Shown: positions 26,801 through 36,939, counted from the first letter of the stretch. The stretch: 64,000 nt of DNA from Astropecten irregularis (GCA_963971285.1 OZ020244.1:27032001-27096000); one strand, 5' to 3'. Numbers and translations: made by a program. The notes: generated by a model not told the origin, from the letters alone.

Positions 26801-27117
26801 TAATGCTTCTCCATTTCCCTCCTTCGTATTGTCCATAACCGACCTCCCCTTCCCCCTCCCACCCCCCCCCCCCCTATGTTAACCCTGCAGTCACCGCTGC
26901 AAGTGAACAGTGCGTGCAGAACAACGTCAACATCCACAAAGACAAGTGGGAGGAGATTTACCAGACTGAGGGGCAGGGCTGTGGAGACTCTTACCTGCAG
27001 GGTAGCATATGGACAGATATGAGCGATGGACCGTACGTGCATACTGTAGACATCACCAACCGCAGCATGCTCGGTGATCAATTTTCTCTGGGTGGTGAAT
27101 CTGGAATCCCCGTCTAA
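11895..27117 (+). CDS. IL-17 receptor D-like single-pass receptor lacking a SEFIR domain (12 exons)
   Basis: Coding exons: 11895-11999, 17449-17497, 18093-18218, 19175-19284, 20163-20271, 21009-21047, 21873-21899, 24110-24291, 24934-24990, 25498-25591, 26046-26306, 26891-27117 (TAA). All junctions are GT-AG and the phases agree, giving 461 residues. Exon 1 encodes a signal peptide ending near SASLCAG. The ectodomain (about 30-320) resembles IL-17RD by eye: ITWKSP, then GLQGFIVEIL, a paired-Cys hinge, INEWRSP, VMVMFDIYPG and VKPGRYRADV fall in the same order as equivalent segments in the vertebrate protein. The membrane helix is about 325-344 (GIGIGSTILAVILLAAMVIW), then WKRQKR. The 117-residue tail has no SEFIR-like block, whereas IL-17 receptors normally signal through SEFIR. 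Expected role: cell-surface binding of an IL-17-like ligand or a regulatory or decoy co-receptor. Exon 2 and the exon 3 acceptor (second AG) are the weakest calls. Other fibronectin-III-type receptors are an alternative. Confidence 0.68.
12170..12432 (+). mobile_element. Probable 3' tail of a non-LTR retrotransposon
   Basis: A T-rich untranslated-looking stretch ends in GATAAAAGATGAG followed by the short tandem tail AAATAAATAAATAAATAAA. A terminal simple-repeat tail after a GGGCCCTGTGGGAAACC-type block is characteristic of 5'-truncated CR1/Jockey-like LINE copies. No reverse-transcriptase sequence remains. It lies in intron 1 of the receptor gene. Confidence 0.4.
12515..13231. mobile_element. 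Two adjacent TTAA-type MITE copies
   Basis: Two head-to-tail copies of the family whose ends read AGGTAGTATCATACTTTGG and its complement. The first copy (about 12515-12857) has lost its left end. The second is 12854-13231. They meet at one shared TTAA (12854-12857). Each copy has a central palindrome like GATCTTTTAAAAGATC. The TTAA at every intact end suggests piggyBac-like integration; that is inference. Confidence 0.6.
14373..14829. mobile_element. Foldback element, Tc1/mariner-like ends
   Basis: Arms of about 120 bp (14373-14500 and 14700-14829) are inverted repeats, ending TACATGGTGTCCCA on the left and GGGACACCCTGTA on the right. A TA dinucleotide at both limits and the GGTGTCCCA end fit a non-autonomous Tc1/mariner-like element. 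The unpaired centre has no recognisable transposase. It lies in intron 1 of the receptor gene. Confidence 0.55.
15361..15668. repeat. Dispersed repeat, partner of 45560-45850
   Basis: Starts with TTAAAGGGTTC and shares interrupted identity, in opposite orientation, with 45560-45850. Shared words include AATGGCAAGTCTTATTTTGG, CATGTGGGGAACCAACAG and GTTGAGTGAAAGGA. No coding content. It is probably a MITE or SINE-like family with two diverged copies here. Confidence 0.5.
16524..16856. mobile_element. TTAA-type MITE copy
   Basis: A 333-bp copy of the family described at 12515-13231, bounded by TTAA on both sides, with ends AGGTACTATCATACTTTGG and ACCAAAGTACCT and the central GATCTTTTAAAAGATC palindrome. 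It lies in intron 1 of the receptor gene. Confidence 0.6.
18368..18640. mobile_element. tRNA-derived SINE with head-to-head duplicated end
   Basis: Positions 18525-18596 fold as a tRNA cloverleaf-like 72-mer with A box TGGCTCAGTTTG and B box GGTTCGAATCC, preceded by a leader also found at 46200-46290. The stretch 18368-18430 is an inverted copy of the tRNA-like 3' half plus its tail, so the whole region can fold back on itself. It is in intron 3 of the receptor gene. Confidence 0.6.
20337..20578. mobile_element. MITE with ends like GGGCCGATTTCATAGAGCTG
   Basis: Left end GGAGCCAATTTCATAGAGC and right end GCTCTATGAAATCGGCCC are imperfect inverted repeats of about 28 bp that continue with GCTTAAGCA. 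The 242 bp are non-coding. The outer ends resemble those of the smaller palindromic elements at 25831-25978 and 51304-51452. It lies in intron 5 of the receptor gene. Confidence 0.6.
21496..21735. mobile_element. Partial hAT-like element (CAGTGGCATATCTAGG end)
   Basis: The left end CAGTGGCATATCTAGG followed by a G-rich GGGCGCGTGCCCC run is typical of the CAGTGGCGTA-type ends seen elsewhere in this window. A C-rich GCCCCGGGTGCC block marks what should be the inner side of the right end, but the terminal inverted repeat is missing. It is therefore a decayed or truncated copy in intron 6 of the receptor gene. Confidence 0.4.
21935..23420. mobile_element. Non-autonomous TIR transposon, ends CAGGGTGTCCGCGGGTC
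   Basis: Left end CAGGGTGTCCGCGGGTCTTT and right end CTGCAGATACCCTG are imperfect inverted repeats. Subterminal regions are rich in TCTTAAAAAG-type words in inverted orientation. Both sides are flanked by TTCCA. The 1.49-kb body is less AT-rich than the surrounding intron and contains a 119-codon reading frame at 22497 with no recognised motif. The CAGGG ends are hAT-like, but an 8-bp duplication is not evident. It lies in intron 7 of the receptor gene. Confidence 0.55.
23855..23918. repeat. Perfect palindrome, 31-bp arms, 2-nt centre
   Basis: Arms 23855-23885 and 23888-23918 are exact reverse complements, separated by TC. The arm begins GAGAGAGTAAGGCTTGCGG. Such a structure can extrude as a cruciform or fold as an RNA hairpin in the receptor gene's intron 7. 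Confidence 0.85.
24405..24600. mobile_element. TTAA-type MITE fragment
   Basis: Carries the family's internal blocks (AACCGAAACAGAAACGTTCACAGATTTAC, here spread with small changes, then ACAGGGTATAAAGA and ATCTTTGATCTTGGAAAGAT) but neither intact end. It follows exon 8 of the receptor gene within intron 8. Confidence 0.45.
25831..25978. mobile_element. Palindromic MITE, GGGCTGATTTCACTAGC ends
   Basis: Near-complete imperfect inverted repeat of about 148 bp with ends GGGCTGATTTCACTAGC and GCGAAATCGGCTCC. It is a diverged copy of the element at 51304-51452. It lies in intron 10 of the receptor gene, just before the exon encoding the membrane helix. Confidence 0.65.
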
Positions 27118-27739
27118 GAAGCAGTCAGGTCTCAGACGGCACCTGTCTGTTTATTTCATGAACCTGTGTTAAAGGTTTACGTGATTGGTAACACACCCAA
27201 ACAGAAATGTTCACAGATTTACGTATAACTTTCAGGGTATGAAGATGGTGCTGGACAAATAAACCGTTAAAATATATCCCGCCGAAATGGTGTATTTAAC
27301 CAGAAATGAGTAAAACAAAGACCGAAAACAGTTTTGAATATTGGGGTAAGATCAAAACTATTCTTTATGTTTCATAATAAAAATTGAGTTGGATATTCGC
27401 TGTTTTCTCATGACTCAGATGTCCGATTGATCTCAAATGTTCACAGGTGTCGTATTTTAGGTACATGTTGGATTCTGTGAGTGCTGTTCTGTGACCAATC
27501 ATGTAATATACTTTTAATGCAGCACAGACAGCCTGTGCAGAATAAAACAGATTGCATTTCCATTGGTAATCTGACATAGTCTTTAACTGTGGTTCATGTA
27601 ATCTTAAATATTTGGGCAATTCAACGGTAACCATAGTAACATAAGTTACCTGTTAAGTGACCTTTTCCTTGATCAATCATTCTTGAAAGACTCCAATTTA
27701 ATCAATGTTTTAAAGGAATTAATTAATGATTAATTATTA

Positions 27740-27990
27740 CATTTATTACGCGCCTTTTCTTTAAGTTACAAAGTGCTGGATACAACGTAATCGGATTGCC
27801 AGTATTCATCGGCGCCCTCGGCTGCCAACAATACCAGCAATCCATTATGATTACGGAGGCTGAGATCAAATGTGCTTGGTTTTGCGGAGGGAGAAAACCC
27901 CTCGTAGCATAGGAGAGAACCAATGCACAATTCTACTCATTTATGACCCAAGCCAGGATCGAACCCGGGCCACATTGGTGAGAGGCGAGT
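27740..27990 (-). mobile_element. Probable tRNA-derived SINE
   Basis: On the minus strand, GCACTCGCCTCTCACCAAT is followed by a B-box-like GGGTTCGATCCTGG. The rest of the stretch is an unbroken non-coding body. The A-box side is poorly preserved, so the call rests mainly on the B box and tRNA-like spacing. Confidence 0.4.
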
Positions 27991-28798
27991 GCCTAAAGCA
28001 AATTAAGCAATCAGCAAGTATACCACTTATGATTCCTTGAAAAGCATGCAAATATGCAAAAAAAAAGAGGTAACTTAAGTTACAAATTTTCCCCAAACCG
28101 TAGAAATGCCCATTTGCATGTTTATGACTCAAAATTACAGCATTGCTTTTTTATAACAGTATGTACTTAACATTAAATGATAAGTGATTTTTATTCTTGC
28201 TTAGGATTATTGTGCAGTAAAGCTAACAGAACTATAAAGCTATTTTTATAATTATATGCATTTATTTTTATTGTGTATAGTGTGATAAAAAAAAACCCCG
28301 AAGAATGTCGACATTAAACTATCCAAAACTTATTGTGAAAATCATGTCATGTGAAAGGCTAGACAATGGCGTTGATGTTATGTAGTAAATGGCATTGTGA
28401 ATACAGCAAAACAGACAGACTTCTGTCGGTGCTGGAGCCTCCCCTATAGGCCTACATAATAATGACTTGTGCTCCGTTTTTACTTTTAAGTTTGATTGTG
28501 TTGCTCTGATGTAGACAGTAGTACTTAAGATTTATCCCTCAAGAAACTTAGGCAATGAATAATGTGCACTTTCTACCGGCTTTTCTTCTTTTTTTTTTTT
28601 TTTAGCCTTTGAGAAAGATCGTGCTAGGATGGCCCTCCCAACTTCAAGCATTTGATATATTTCAGGTCGTTTTGGCTGTTGAGCAGTTTGCAACAGTTTT
28701 GTACTTGTATTGGCTTTTAAATTTTCATCTCATCAGTAATTATTAAAATTGCTGTAATGATTGATACCAATCACATTAATACAATTTAATAAAACTGT

Positions 28799-29125
28799 GG
28801 GGTACTGTGGCCTATTGGTCTGGCATGTTAAATTCAAAGTCTTGTGGTCAATCTACACATTGTGGGTTTGAATCCAGCCATAGGTCAATGGTGCTTGCGT
28901 CCTTGGGCAAGACGCTTTGTCGCATATTGCTTCTCTTCACCCAGGTGTAAATGGGTACCTGCAAGGGTAGAGATGGCTTTGTGGTTTGATTAGTATCTGT
29001 GCACCTTACAGTAGCCAGGGCTGTATACTCCCCAGGGAGTTGAGATAGTTTCAGGAATGTAGTTACTGCCCAATGACGAGGGATAATAATTTGTAATGTG
29101 CAGTGGAGTATATTCATAATACGCT
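28799..29125 (+). mobile_element. tRNA-derived SINE with conserved body
   Basis: Begins with an A-box-like TGGCCTATTGGTCTGGCA and a B-box-like GGGTTTGAATCC. The body carries CTTGGGCAAGACGCTTTGTC and ACCCAGGTGTAAATGGGTAC, blocks I recognise from SINEs of marine deuterostomes. It ends near a TAATAATT-rich tail. Recognition of the body is from memory and should be checked against a repeat library. Confidence 0.6.
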
Positions 29126-31268
29126 GCGCAATATCAATGTCCTATTATTATTATAATAATTAGACATGGTGTATTAGGGAGACACGTTAGCATCTAAAAG
29201 TGGACATTAGGGAAACATCGGGACTTGGGGAGACTTTTCGATGTCTCCCTAATGTACCAGCTACGTACCTTTTAAAGACATCTTTTTACCATCCAATATT
29301 TTAGGAGAAGATAGTGAATGCTCTCAATATGAATATAATTTATGTTAATTTCAAGTTCATTGGTTTGGAGGATGTTTAGAAATAGGAAAGAAATGTTTGT
29401 GCCCAACTCTATGGGAAAGTCTTCCTAAGGTCCCATCCTCGGTTATCATTATTATTACATGTACACTGTACTCTTAAAGCCTACATTGGGGGTGTGGGAA
29501 AGCACAGAATGGTTTGGCCTTACAAGTTAACTTGTAACTGCACATGACATGCAGTACATGCATAAGGAGTTAAGGACCAATTCATTGTGTGTTGCTGTAT
29601 GCTACCACATCCAGAATCTTCAGTGCCCTATATGTATTATTCATCAGAACTGTTGAATTTATTATTAAGTAGCCATTATTATTCCGAGTTACAAGTAAAG
29701 TACGATAACACAGAATTTTATATTGTGAGCATATCTGGGTGCCCAAATTGCATCAAACATTTTGTCTTGTTATTTTGCAGTGAACGTGATGTGAACTGAG
29801 AAGAATTTACGGGATAAAAGCATTGTTTTTATTGAAAATATATACTGTATTTATATATATTATTATAGAGAAAAACTTTGCATTTAAATTTATACTATCT
29901 TTCTGTTCAACTTCCTCATGTAGTACTTCCTTATTTGATCGCATATTTGACAAAATGTAACATGCTAAAGTCAATTTGAAGCAGATCCAATCCAAGATTC
30001 ATTGTGTATTACATACATAATGTTCCTTCTATGTCTTTCACATGGGATGAACTTCCCATGCTATATTGTAGGATGAATACCGATTGCCTTAATGTTTGAC
30101 TGTTATTTCTTCTTTGTATCATTTTTGACGATGTCTCGAGTATTGTTTGAACTTTGACGCGTGTCTGAGTTTAAAGCATCCATTAACCCTATAGGGGCCG
30201 TCCATAAAGTACGTACGCACGAAATGCCGACTTTTTTGACCCCCCCCCCCCCCCCCTCCCCCTCTGTACGCATGGCGTACGCAGTGGTCCCAATCCCCTA
30301 TATCATGCACAGTAGGTTGTCTTGTGTCTTTTTGGGAAAAATTCTAAATCCTATTGATACAAGTGGTTTGTGACCTTTTCACTAGAAGCAATTATTTTGA
30401 TTGGACCGTACGATGAGCACTAGTCTTGTTTGATTACGAGTTACCATTAATATTCCCAACATGTTCAATTACTTTGCGAGTCACTGTCCACGAACAGAAA
30501 ACATTATGTTCAATCGGAACCTGTTCACATTTGTTATGTTACTGCCTCATTTCTTCTGCTCAGAATTTGTTTGTAATTATTTACTGTACACAGATTACAC
30601 AGAGATTGTATTAAATAAATATACTGAAATGCTTTGTTCTCTGTTGTTGTTGTTGTTGTTGTTCACAGGGTATTATTATTATTATTATTTATTCGACCTC
30701 AACAACAAATACAATACAGAACAAGAACAAGAAAAATGATGTTGAAACAAAGCCTATAATATGCCGCCTAACATTATTATGAACTTCCATTTTTCCAATG
30801 AGTATGCTCTACATTGACATGTATAATTAAACTATGCAAATTAACCTTGCCATTTATTTATTTAATCTAATTCAGGTTGCTGTGGAAACTTTATAAGACT
30901 CCAACAGAACCTAACATTGTCTGAAAAATGTCTGATTTTTTTTGTGGTTTTCCGAACCTACTTTTGCAAGTACTGCACACATCGCTGACATCATGCCATC
31001 GAAACTCTATGGTATTCCATACCTCCCGTCGCCCATCGCCCGTCGCCTCTTGCTTTTTGTTTCCAAAAAAAGGAAACACCTCAGGAGATAGAATCGACTG
31101 TCACCCTCAAACCATGTGATATTTGTATAATATTACGGGTGGAGCTATTGTCTGTTAAAAAAAGGTCCTGGCAGACCACATATCCATATTAATGCACCTA
31201 AAAGTGCCGTGCTGGATATGGGAAGAAAACATTAATGAGTGGGAACACAATCCTGACAAGTCTGGATC

Positions 31269-31290
31269 GGGGGGGGGGGGGGGGGGGGGG
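31269..31290. repeat. G22 homopolymer
   Basis: Twenty-two consecutive G residues interrupt the repeated P450 3' flank of gene C. The paralogous flank of gene E reads through here without it. It may form quadruplex structure and is also a likely sequencing or assembly weak point. Confidence 0.8.
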
Positions 31291-31728
31291 TTGCGGGGAC
31301 GTAGTCCAGGCAGTACAAATACATGTACTACCGTTATAAAATATAAGACACTGGATTAACAATTAATAATACACTTAAAAAGCAAAAAAAAAAAAAAATT
31401 CTTCAATTAATTGTCCATTATGCACAATATTGTCAAACCTCCAAGATATCAACATAGTCCTATACATCATAATCACCAAAACTGCAGAAAGGTTGCTGTA
31501 TGCTCACCGTTACAGGACATTAGACCAGAATGCTATTCAGGCACTAGTTGAGACCCCATTAAATAAAAACTAAGCAATCCACCTGTAATTATTAATTTTA
31601 ACTAGTAAATATTCCGTAATATAAACATGGAGTATTAAATAAAAAGTAACAGGACATGTGAGTACGAATCTCGAAAACACGCAGCAAATATCTTTGTCCT
31701 ATAGGGAAGGGGCTTAGCTGACCACCAG

Positions 31729-34700
31729 TTACTCTCTGGACTCCGCTTGCAGTTGGAATTTAGGAGGGTTCACTAATAGCCAATCTGCCGCTAACTTGGG
31801 TTTAGGGTCACCGTCTGGGAGCTTGAACTTGTACTTCTGGATCAGGGTGACGTAGAAGAGGAAGAACTCCTTCTGAGTGTGGTGCTCACTGACGCAACTT
31901 CTGCGTCCTGCAGAAAATGGATATCATTTTAATTCAGAAAATGCAATACATGTAGGCCTACAACGTTTGAGTAAGTCGTCATAATGAATTTATACAGATG
32001 AAGGTGAATAAAATACCCACCAATCGAGTATGGCATGAAGTAATCTGGACGAACGATGCGACCCTGCTCGTTGATGAACCTCTCTGGCCTAAAATTTTCG
32101 GGATCACCCCACAAATCAGGATCAAAGTGCGCAGCGTAGATGTTCGCGATGACCGTTGTACCTTTAGGAATCCTGTACCCGAATATCTCGACATCCTGTG
32201 CAGTGCAATGCTGTGCAAAAAGCCAGAAGACGGCATTCATGCGGAGGGATTCCAGAACGACGCCCTCTGTGTACGGCATCTTCTCTTTGTCCTGTAACTT
32301 TGGCGGCCGGTCTCCGATGACCTCTTGAATCTCGTTGAAGACTTTCTGCTGCACCTCTGGATGAAGCACCGTGGCCAACATCATGAAGAGGAATATACCG
32401 ACAGCCGCGTCTCCTTGATCGGGAAGAAGCATGAAGATCATCCACAAAAACTTCTCCTCGTTAAAATCCCTCAAGTCGCTGTTAGAGTCGTTTTTACCAA
32501 TTTCGATCAAGCATGCGTCTACAACATCACGGGGGTGATCGGGATCCAGGGTGGCCCTGTGCTCGTCTATATACTTGAGGACAAACGCAAACAGTTCCGC
32601 TGTTTTCTTTTTTGCGATCCGCTGATGAGAGCTGAGATTAAACTTGTCAAAAAGGGGCAAGAACGGTTCCACAGCGAACAGTTCGAGGAACGCCAAATCC
32701 CGCTCCGCCATTACTTCCATTAATTTGGCGTATTCTTTGTCACCTACTTCATAGGTGGTGGAGAAGATCATAGAAAAGGTCACATTCATAAAGCAGAGGA
32801 CAAGATGTTCAGAGATGTCGAACGGTTTGCCATCCTTCTTCTTGATGAAATCAACGAGCCTACTAGCTTCTTGGAAGATAGGTGCCTCAGAACCTGAAGT
32901 CCCGTATCCAAACTGACGGAGTGTTCGCATCATGTATTTCTTCTCTCTTTTCCACGATTCGGTGTATGACTCCAAGAAAACGCCTGAAATGAAACCACAT
33001 GATAAAACGCTGCCCAAAGGTGAAGTACAGAATTGGTAAGGAAGAGACAACACTTTCATTTAGTTCCGATCTAAAAGATTGCTACTATTTAACTAAAGTT
33101 CACGCTATGTACAAACAATGCTTTTCTTCGACGCGTAGCGAAATTTCGCGAGATCTCAACACAAGGAATATGGAATATCCTCGCCGGTTACCATTTTGTA
33201 TTATTACTTTGTGTTAATTTTCCATCCATTATTTCCAATTGTAAGTGATTTCGTCATAATACATCCTAATGATGATTATTGAAATTGAAAGATTCCCTCG
33301 TTTTCATTGTGTATACGACCAAGCTAACATTTACCAATTGCTCTGGAATGTGGAGCGATAAACCTAAAATTCCAGGAGTCTGGGCGGTCAGACACGACAG
33401 CATGCTGCTTCACGAATGCCTCCTTTATGGCGTTAGCGCTGTTTAGAATAAGTTGTTTCCTGCAAGGGGGAGGAAAAACTAGTTATTTCACTATTTCTCT
33501 TTCACTCTGAGAATTTGGAGAACATCTTATGCTTCGTTTTGAATCAGGAAAAGGGCACAATAGGCCTATGAATGTTACAAAAACGAATACAAACTAAAGT
33601 CACTTTTTCTCCTAAATACAATGTTGTCTTTTAAGCGTTTATATCAATAAACGTGTATCAGATTTATGGGTGTAGATCACGGGGAACTGGGGGAAGGTGG
33701 CTGTTTACACCCCTCCCCAAGAATTTCATCATATGTATTTTTACACAAACGTATGGAATACGACCCAGCTACAGGATCATTCCCCAGGTGTATAAGGACT
33801 TGTATACACTACTTATCAGATTGTGCAATTTCATTTTAAAGTGGTATTTTTTTGTTTGAGATAAAGTCAGAATCATAAGCCAGTTCAGGACATTAAAGGT
33901 AATTTTATACTTTGGTTTTTGTCAAAGAAATGTAGATTCATTTATAAGTGGAGTGGTCAACTGCACCACTACGAGATAAATCTCAGTGGTCAAATGCAGC
34001 TCTACTTATAGCTTCTAGGTAAACCTCAAAGGTCAACTGCAGCACTACCTAAAAGCTATAAGTAGTGTTGCTGATGACTACGAGGTTTACATATAGAAGC
34101 TATAAGAAGTGCTACGTTGACCTCTGAGGTTTACCTATAGAAGCTATAAGTAGTGGTGCAGTTGACCACCGAGGTTTATCTAGAAGGTATAAGTAGTGGT
34201 GCAGTTGACCACCGAGGTTTACCTAGAAGGTATAAGTAGTGGTGCAGTTGACCACTGAGGTTTACCTATAGAAGCTATAAGTAGTGGTGCAGTTGACCAC
34301 TGAGGTTTACCTAGGAGCTATAAGTAGTGGTGCAGTTGACCACTGAGGTTTATCTATAGAAGCTATACGTGGTGGTGCAGTTCGGACCACTGAGGTTTAC
34401 CTATAGAAGCTATAAGTAGTGGTGCAGTTGACCACTGAGGTTTATCTATAGAAGCTATAAGTAGTGGTGCAGTTGACCACTGAGGTTTACCTATAGAAGC
34501 TATACGTGGTGGTGCAGTTGACCACTGAGGTTTACCTATAGAAGCTATAAGTAGTGGTGCAGTTGACCACTGAGGTTTACCTATAGAAGCTATAAGTAGT
34601 GGTGCAGTTGACCACTGAGGTTTACCTATAGAAGCTATACGTGGTGGTGCAGTTCGGACCACTGAGGTTAATCTAGAAGCTTTAAGTAGTGGTGCAGTTG

Positions 34701-36025
34701 ACCACCGAGGTTTATCTAGAAGGTATAAGTAGTGGTGCAGTTGACCACTGAGGTTTATCTAGAAGGTATAAGTAGTGGTGCAGTTGACCACTGAGGTTTA
34801 TCTAGAAGCTATAAGTAGTGGTGCAGTTGACCACTGAGGTTTACCTATAGAAGCTTTTAGTAGTGCTGAAGTTGACCACTGAGGATTATCTAGAAGCTAT
34901 ATGTAGTGGTGCAGTTGACCACTGAGGTTTACCTATAGAAGCTACTAGTAGTGGTGCAGTTGACCACCGAGGTTTATCTAGAAGGTATAAGCAGTGGTGC
35001 AGTTGACCACTGAGGTTTATCTAGAAGGTTTAAGTAGTGGTGCAGTTGACCACTGAGGTTTATCTAGAAGGTATAAGTAGTGGTGCAGTTGACAACTGAG
35101 GTTTACCTATAGAAGCTATAAGTAGTGATGCAGTTGACCACTGAGGTTTACCTAGAAGGTATAAGTAGTGGTGCAGTTGACAACTGAGGTTTACCTATAG
35201 AAGCTATAAGTAGTGGTGCAGTTGACCACTGAGGTTTACCTAGAAGCTTTAAGTAGTGATGCAGTTGACCACCGAGGTTTATCTAGAAGGTATAAGTAGT
35301 GGTGCAGTTGACCACTGAGGTTTATCTAGAAACTTTAAGTAGTGATGCAGTTGACCACCGAGGTTTATCTAGAAGGTATAAGAAGTGGTGCAGTTGACCA
35401 CTGAGGTTTACCTAGAAGCTATAAGTAGTGATGCAGTTGACCACCGAGGTTTATCTAGAAGGTATAAGTAGTGCTACAGTTGACCACTGAGGTTTATCTA
35501 GAAACTTTAAGTAGTGGTGCAGTTGACCACTGAGGTTTACCTATAGAAGCTATACGTGGTGGTGCAGTTCGGACCACTGAGGTTTACCTATAGAAGCTAT
35601 AGGTAGTGATGCAGTTGACCACTGAGGTTTACCTAGAAGCTTTAAGTAGTGGCAGTCGACCACTGTGGTTTACCCATAGGATATAAATTTTGGAATTTAA
35701 ATTGGCTTGTCTCATGAGATGCATTCCTTAATGTTTCCACTTACTTTCCGAATAACCCAGTCAAAGTAAACACGTCAGGGTGGTACTGCTTTCCGATTCT
35801 GGTAATGTTGGCGCATGTCTGTTCCGGCGAACCTGGTCCGTACAGCGGGAAATCACCGATCAGAGGCCAGACCCTCGGCCCGGGAGGCCAGCTGTATTTC
35901 AGCCGGTACGCGATCCACCTGTACACTACCACCGTCACTAGGAAAACCACACTCAGCAGGAGAATGCTGAACAAATTCAAGTCCATACTCGCCAAAAGGG
36001 AAACAACTTTATCCGTGAGCGCCAT
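31729..36025 (-). CDS. Cytochrome P450 gene C, complete, with altered haem and I-helix motifs
   Basis: Exon 1 35745-36025 (ATG at 36025), exon 2 33335-33459, exon 3 32021-32983, exon 4 31729-31907 (TAA 31729-31731); phases 2, 1, 1; 515 residues, no frame breaks. An in-frame ATG four codons upstream exists, but all paralogues start at the MA-L/F site. Landmarks: membrane anchor, hinge PPGPRVWPLIGD (Gly to Val and Asn to Asp relative to siblings), K-helix ESLR, PERF. Two signature positions differ. The I-helix reads DQGDAAVG, with Ala for the Thr that usually helps protonate bound oxygen. The haem loop reads YSIGRRSCVSE, with Tyr for Phe and Ser for the Gly two residues after the Cys ligand. 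It may be a specialised or impaired enzyme. Intron 1 (2.3 kb) contains a large minisatellite. Confidence 0.9.
33955..35680. repeat. 1.7-kb minisatellite, 43-45-bp unit, about 40 copies
   Basis: Tandem units combine GAGGTTTACCTATAGAAGCT with ATAAGTAGTGGTGCAGTTGA and CCACT. Variants lack two bases (TATAGAAG versus TAGAAG), giving 45- and 43-bp units, and occasional units read GTTCGGACCACT. The first 100 bases (about 33955-34060) are in inverted orientation relative to the rest. AGTGGTGCAGTTGACCACT within each unit can form a 6-bp-stem hairpin. The array fills much of intron 1 of P450 C. Reading frames through it, such as one giving a 15-residue repeat on the minus strand, are products of the 45-bp period. 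Confidence 0.92.
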
Positions 36026-36939
36026 GATGTAGTTCACAGGCCAACTAGTTATACAAACTGAAAATCTACCTGCAACGTCTACGTATTATTGTTGTTCAAT
36101 AAATGGCGACATGTTGAATTTTACATTTATATTTGTGCACTGGTGCCTGACCGGCATGGGGCATTTGAGGGTGAATTATTAAGTTTGGAGGATTAGGCCT
36201 ACTGGAATATACTGAATATCGTGTAATTTGTTTATGGTTCAGTAATGTAGGCAATTGAAAGCTTAGAATATAGCTCTCGTACCGTATGCGCTCACATTTT
36301 TCGTATCATTCTCGGTAACATATGTTGACCATGTATATTATAGCTAAAAATGTTGTCATTGTACACAGAGCAAAGCGAGTTAGGTAACATGTCCAACTGT
36401 CGCTGAGATGCTGAGATGAAAAGCATTTATTTCGCCGACGTTAACCAACCAGGGATTGGCTCTATGTATAACTTGAGACCTAGTGTGATCATGTGAATTG
36501 GACCAAATAGTGTTACAATGGAGGGGTCTAAAGACAACGAGAAGATGGTAATCAAGTTTATGGGTAGCTTGTACCCCTCCGAGAGATGTCATATGCAAAC
36601 ATTATAAAGGACAAAATCAAAAAGAAAGCTGAAATGCAAGATATTGCTACGAAGTTAGCAAAAATTAGCCATCCAGATGTTCATTCCCGCTCATTGTTTC
36701 AACAATTTCTCATCAAGATCTCGTCCCAAAGTCATGTTGACCAGATGTGTTGCCCTCACTCTTGGGCAACATGTCACCGTGATATTACCGATAATGGTGA
36801 CAGTGCATGTACATTGTGCACTCTTCTTTACGCAGAAGGCCTTGTGTGGGACCTTGTGCGGAATCATACAATGTGCTCCAAATTCTCAGACTAAAAGAGA
36901 AATAGTGGGTGGAAAATTAACATGAAATATATACAAAAT
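36026..36939. other. Spacer upstream of P450 C with a dispersed repeat
   Basis: The gene C promoter should be at the left edge of this stretch. From 36363 to 36830 it carries a diverged copy of the repeat also seen at 56166-56600. Shared words include TTTATTTCGCCGAC, GTACCCCTC and TCATTTCCGCTCATTGTTTC-like text. No gene is supported. Confidence 0.45.

Larger units (their letters stand above)
27118..31728. other. Receptor 3' flank and P450 C 3' flank (4.6 kb)
   Basis: No coding gene is supported and I see no SEFIR-like reading frame that could extend the receptor. Contents: a MITE fragment (about 27170-27365), two SINE-like copies (27740-27990 and 28799-29125), TGT and ATT microsatellites near 30640-30690, a G22 tract (31269-31290), and from about 31130 the flank repeated near genes D and E. 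AATAAA words occur at 27258 and near 27375, but none is clearly the receptor's poly(A) signal. Confidence 0.5.

Noticed and set aside
34363-34662. Minus-strand frame with a perfect 15-residue repeat
   Set aside because: It exists only where the minisatellite unit is 45 bp; 43-bp units break it. It lies inside an intron, so it is not a gene.
33955-35680. Regular direct repeats resembling a CRISPR array
   Set aside because: Units are contiguous with no unique spacers, and the context is an animal intron. It is a minisatellite.
36026-36037. Alternative start of P450 C four codons upstream
   Set aside because: The other five copies all start at the conserved Met-Ala codon pair; the upstream ATG is not shared.
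36586-36894. 102-codon open frame upstream of P450 C
   Set aside because: It lies mostly in a dispersed repeat whose other copy (56166-56600) is not conserved as protein.
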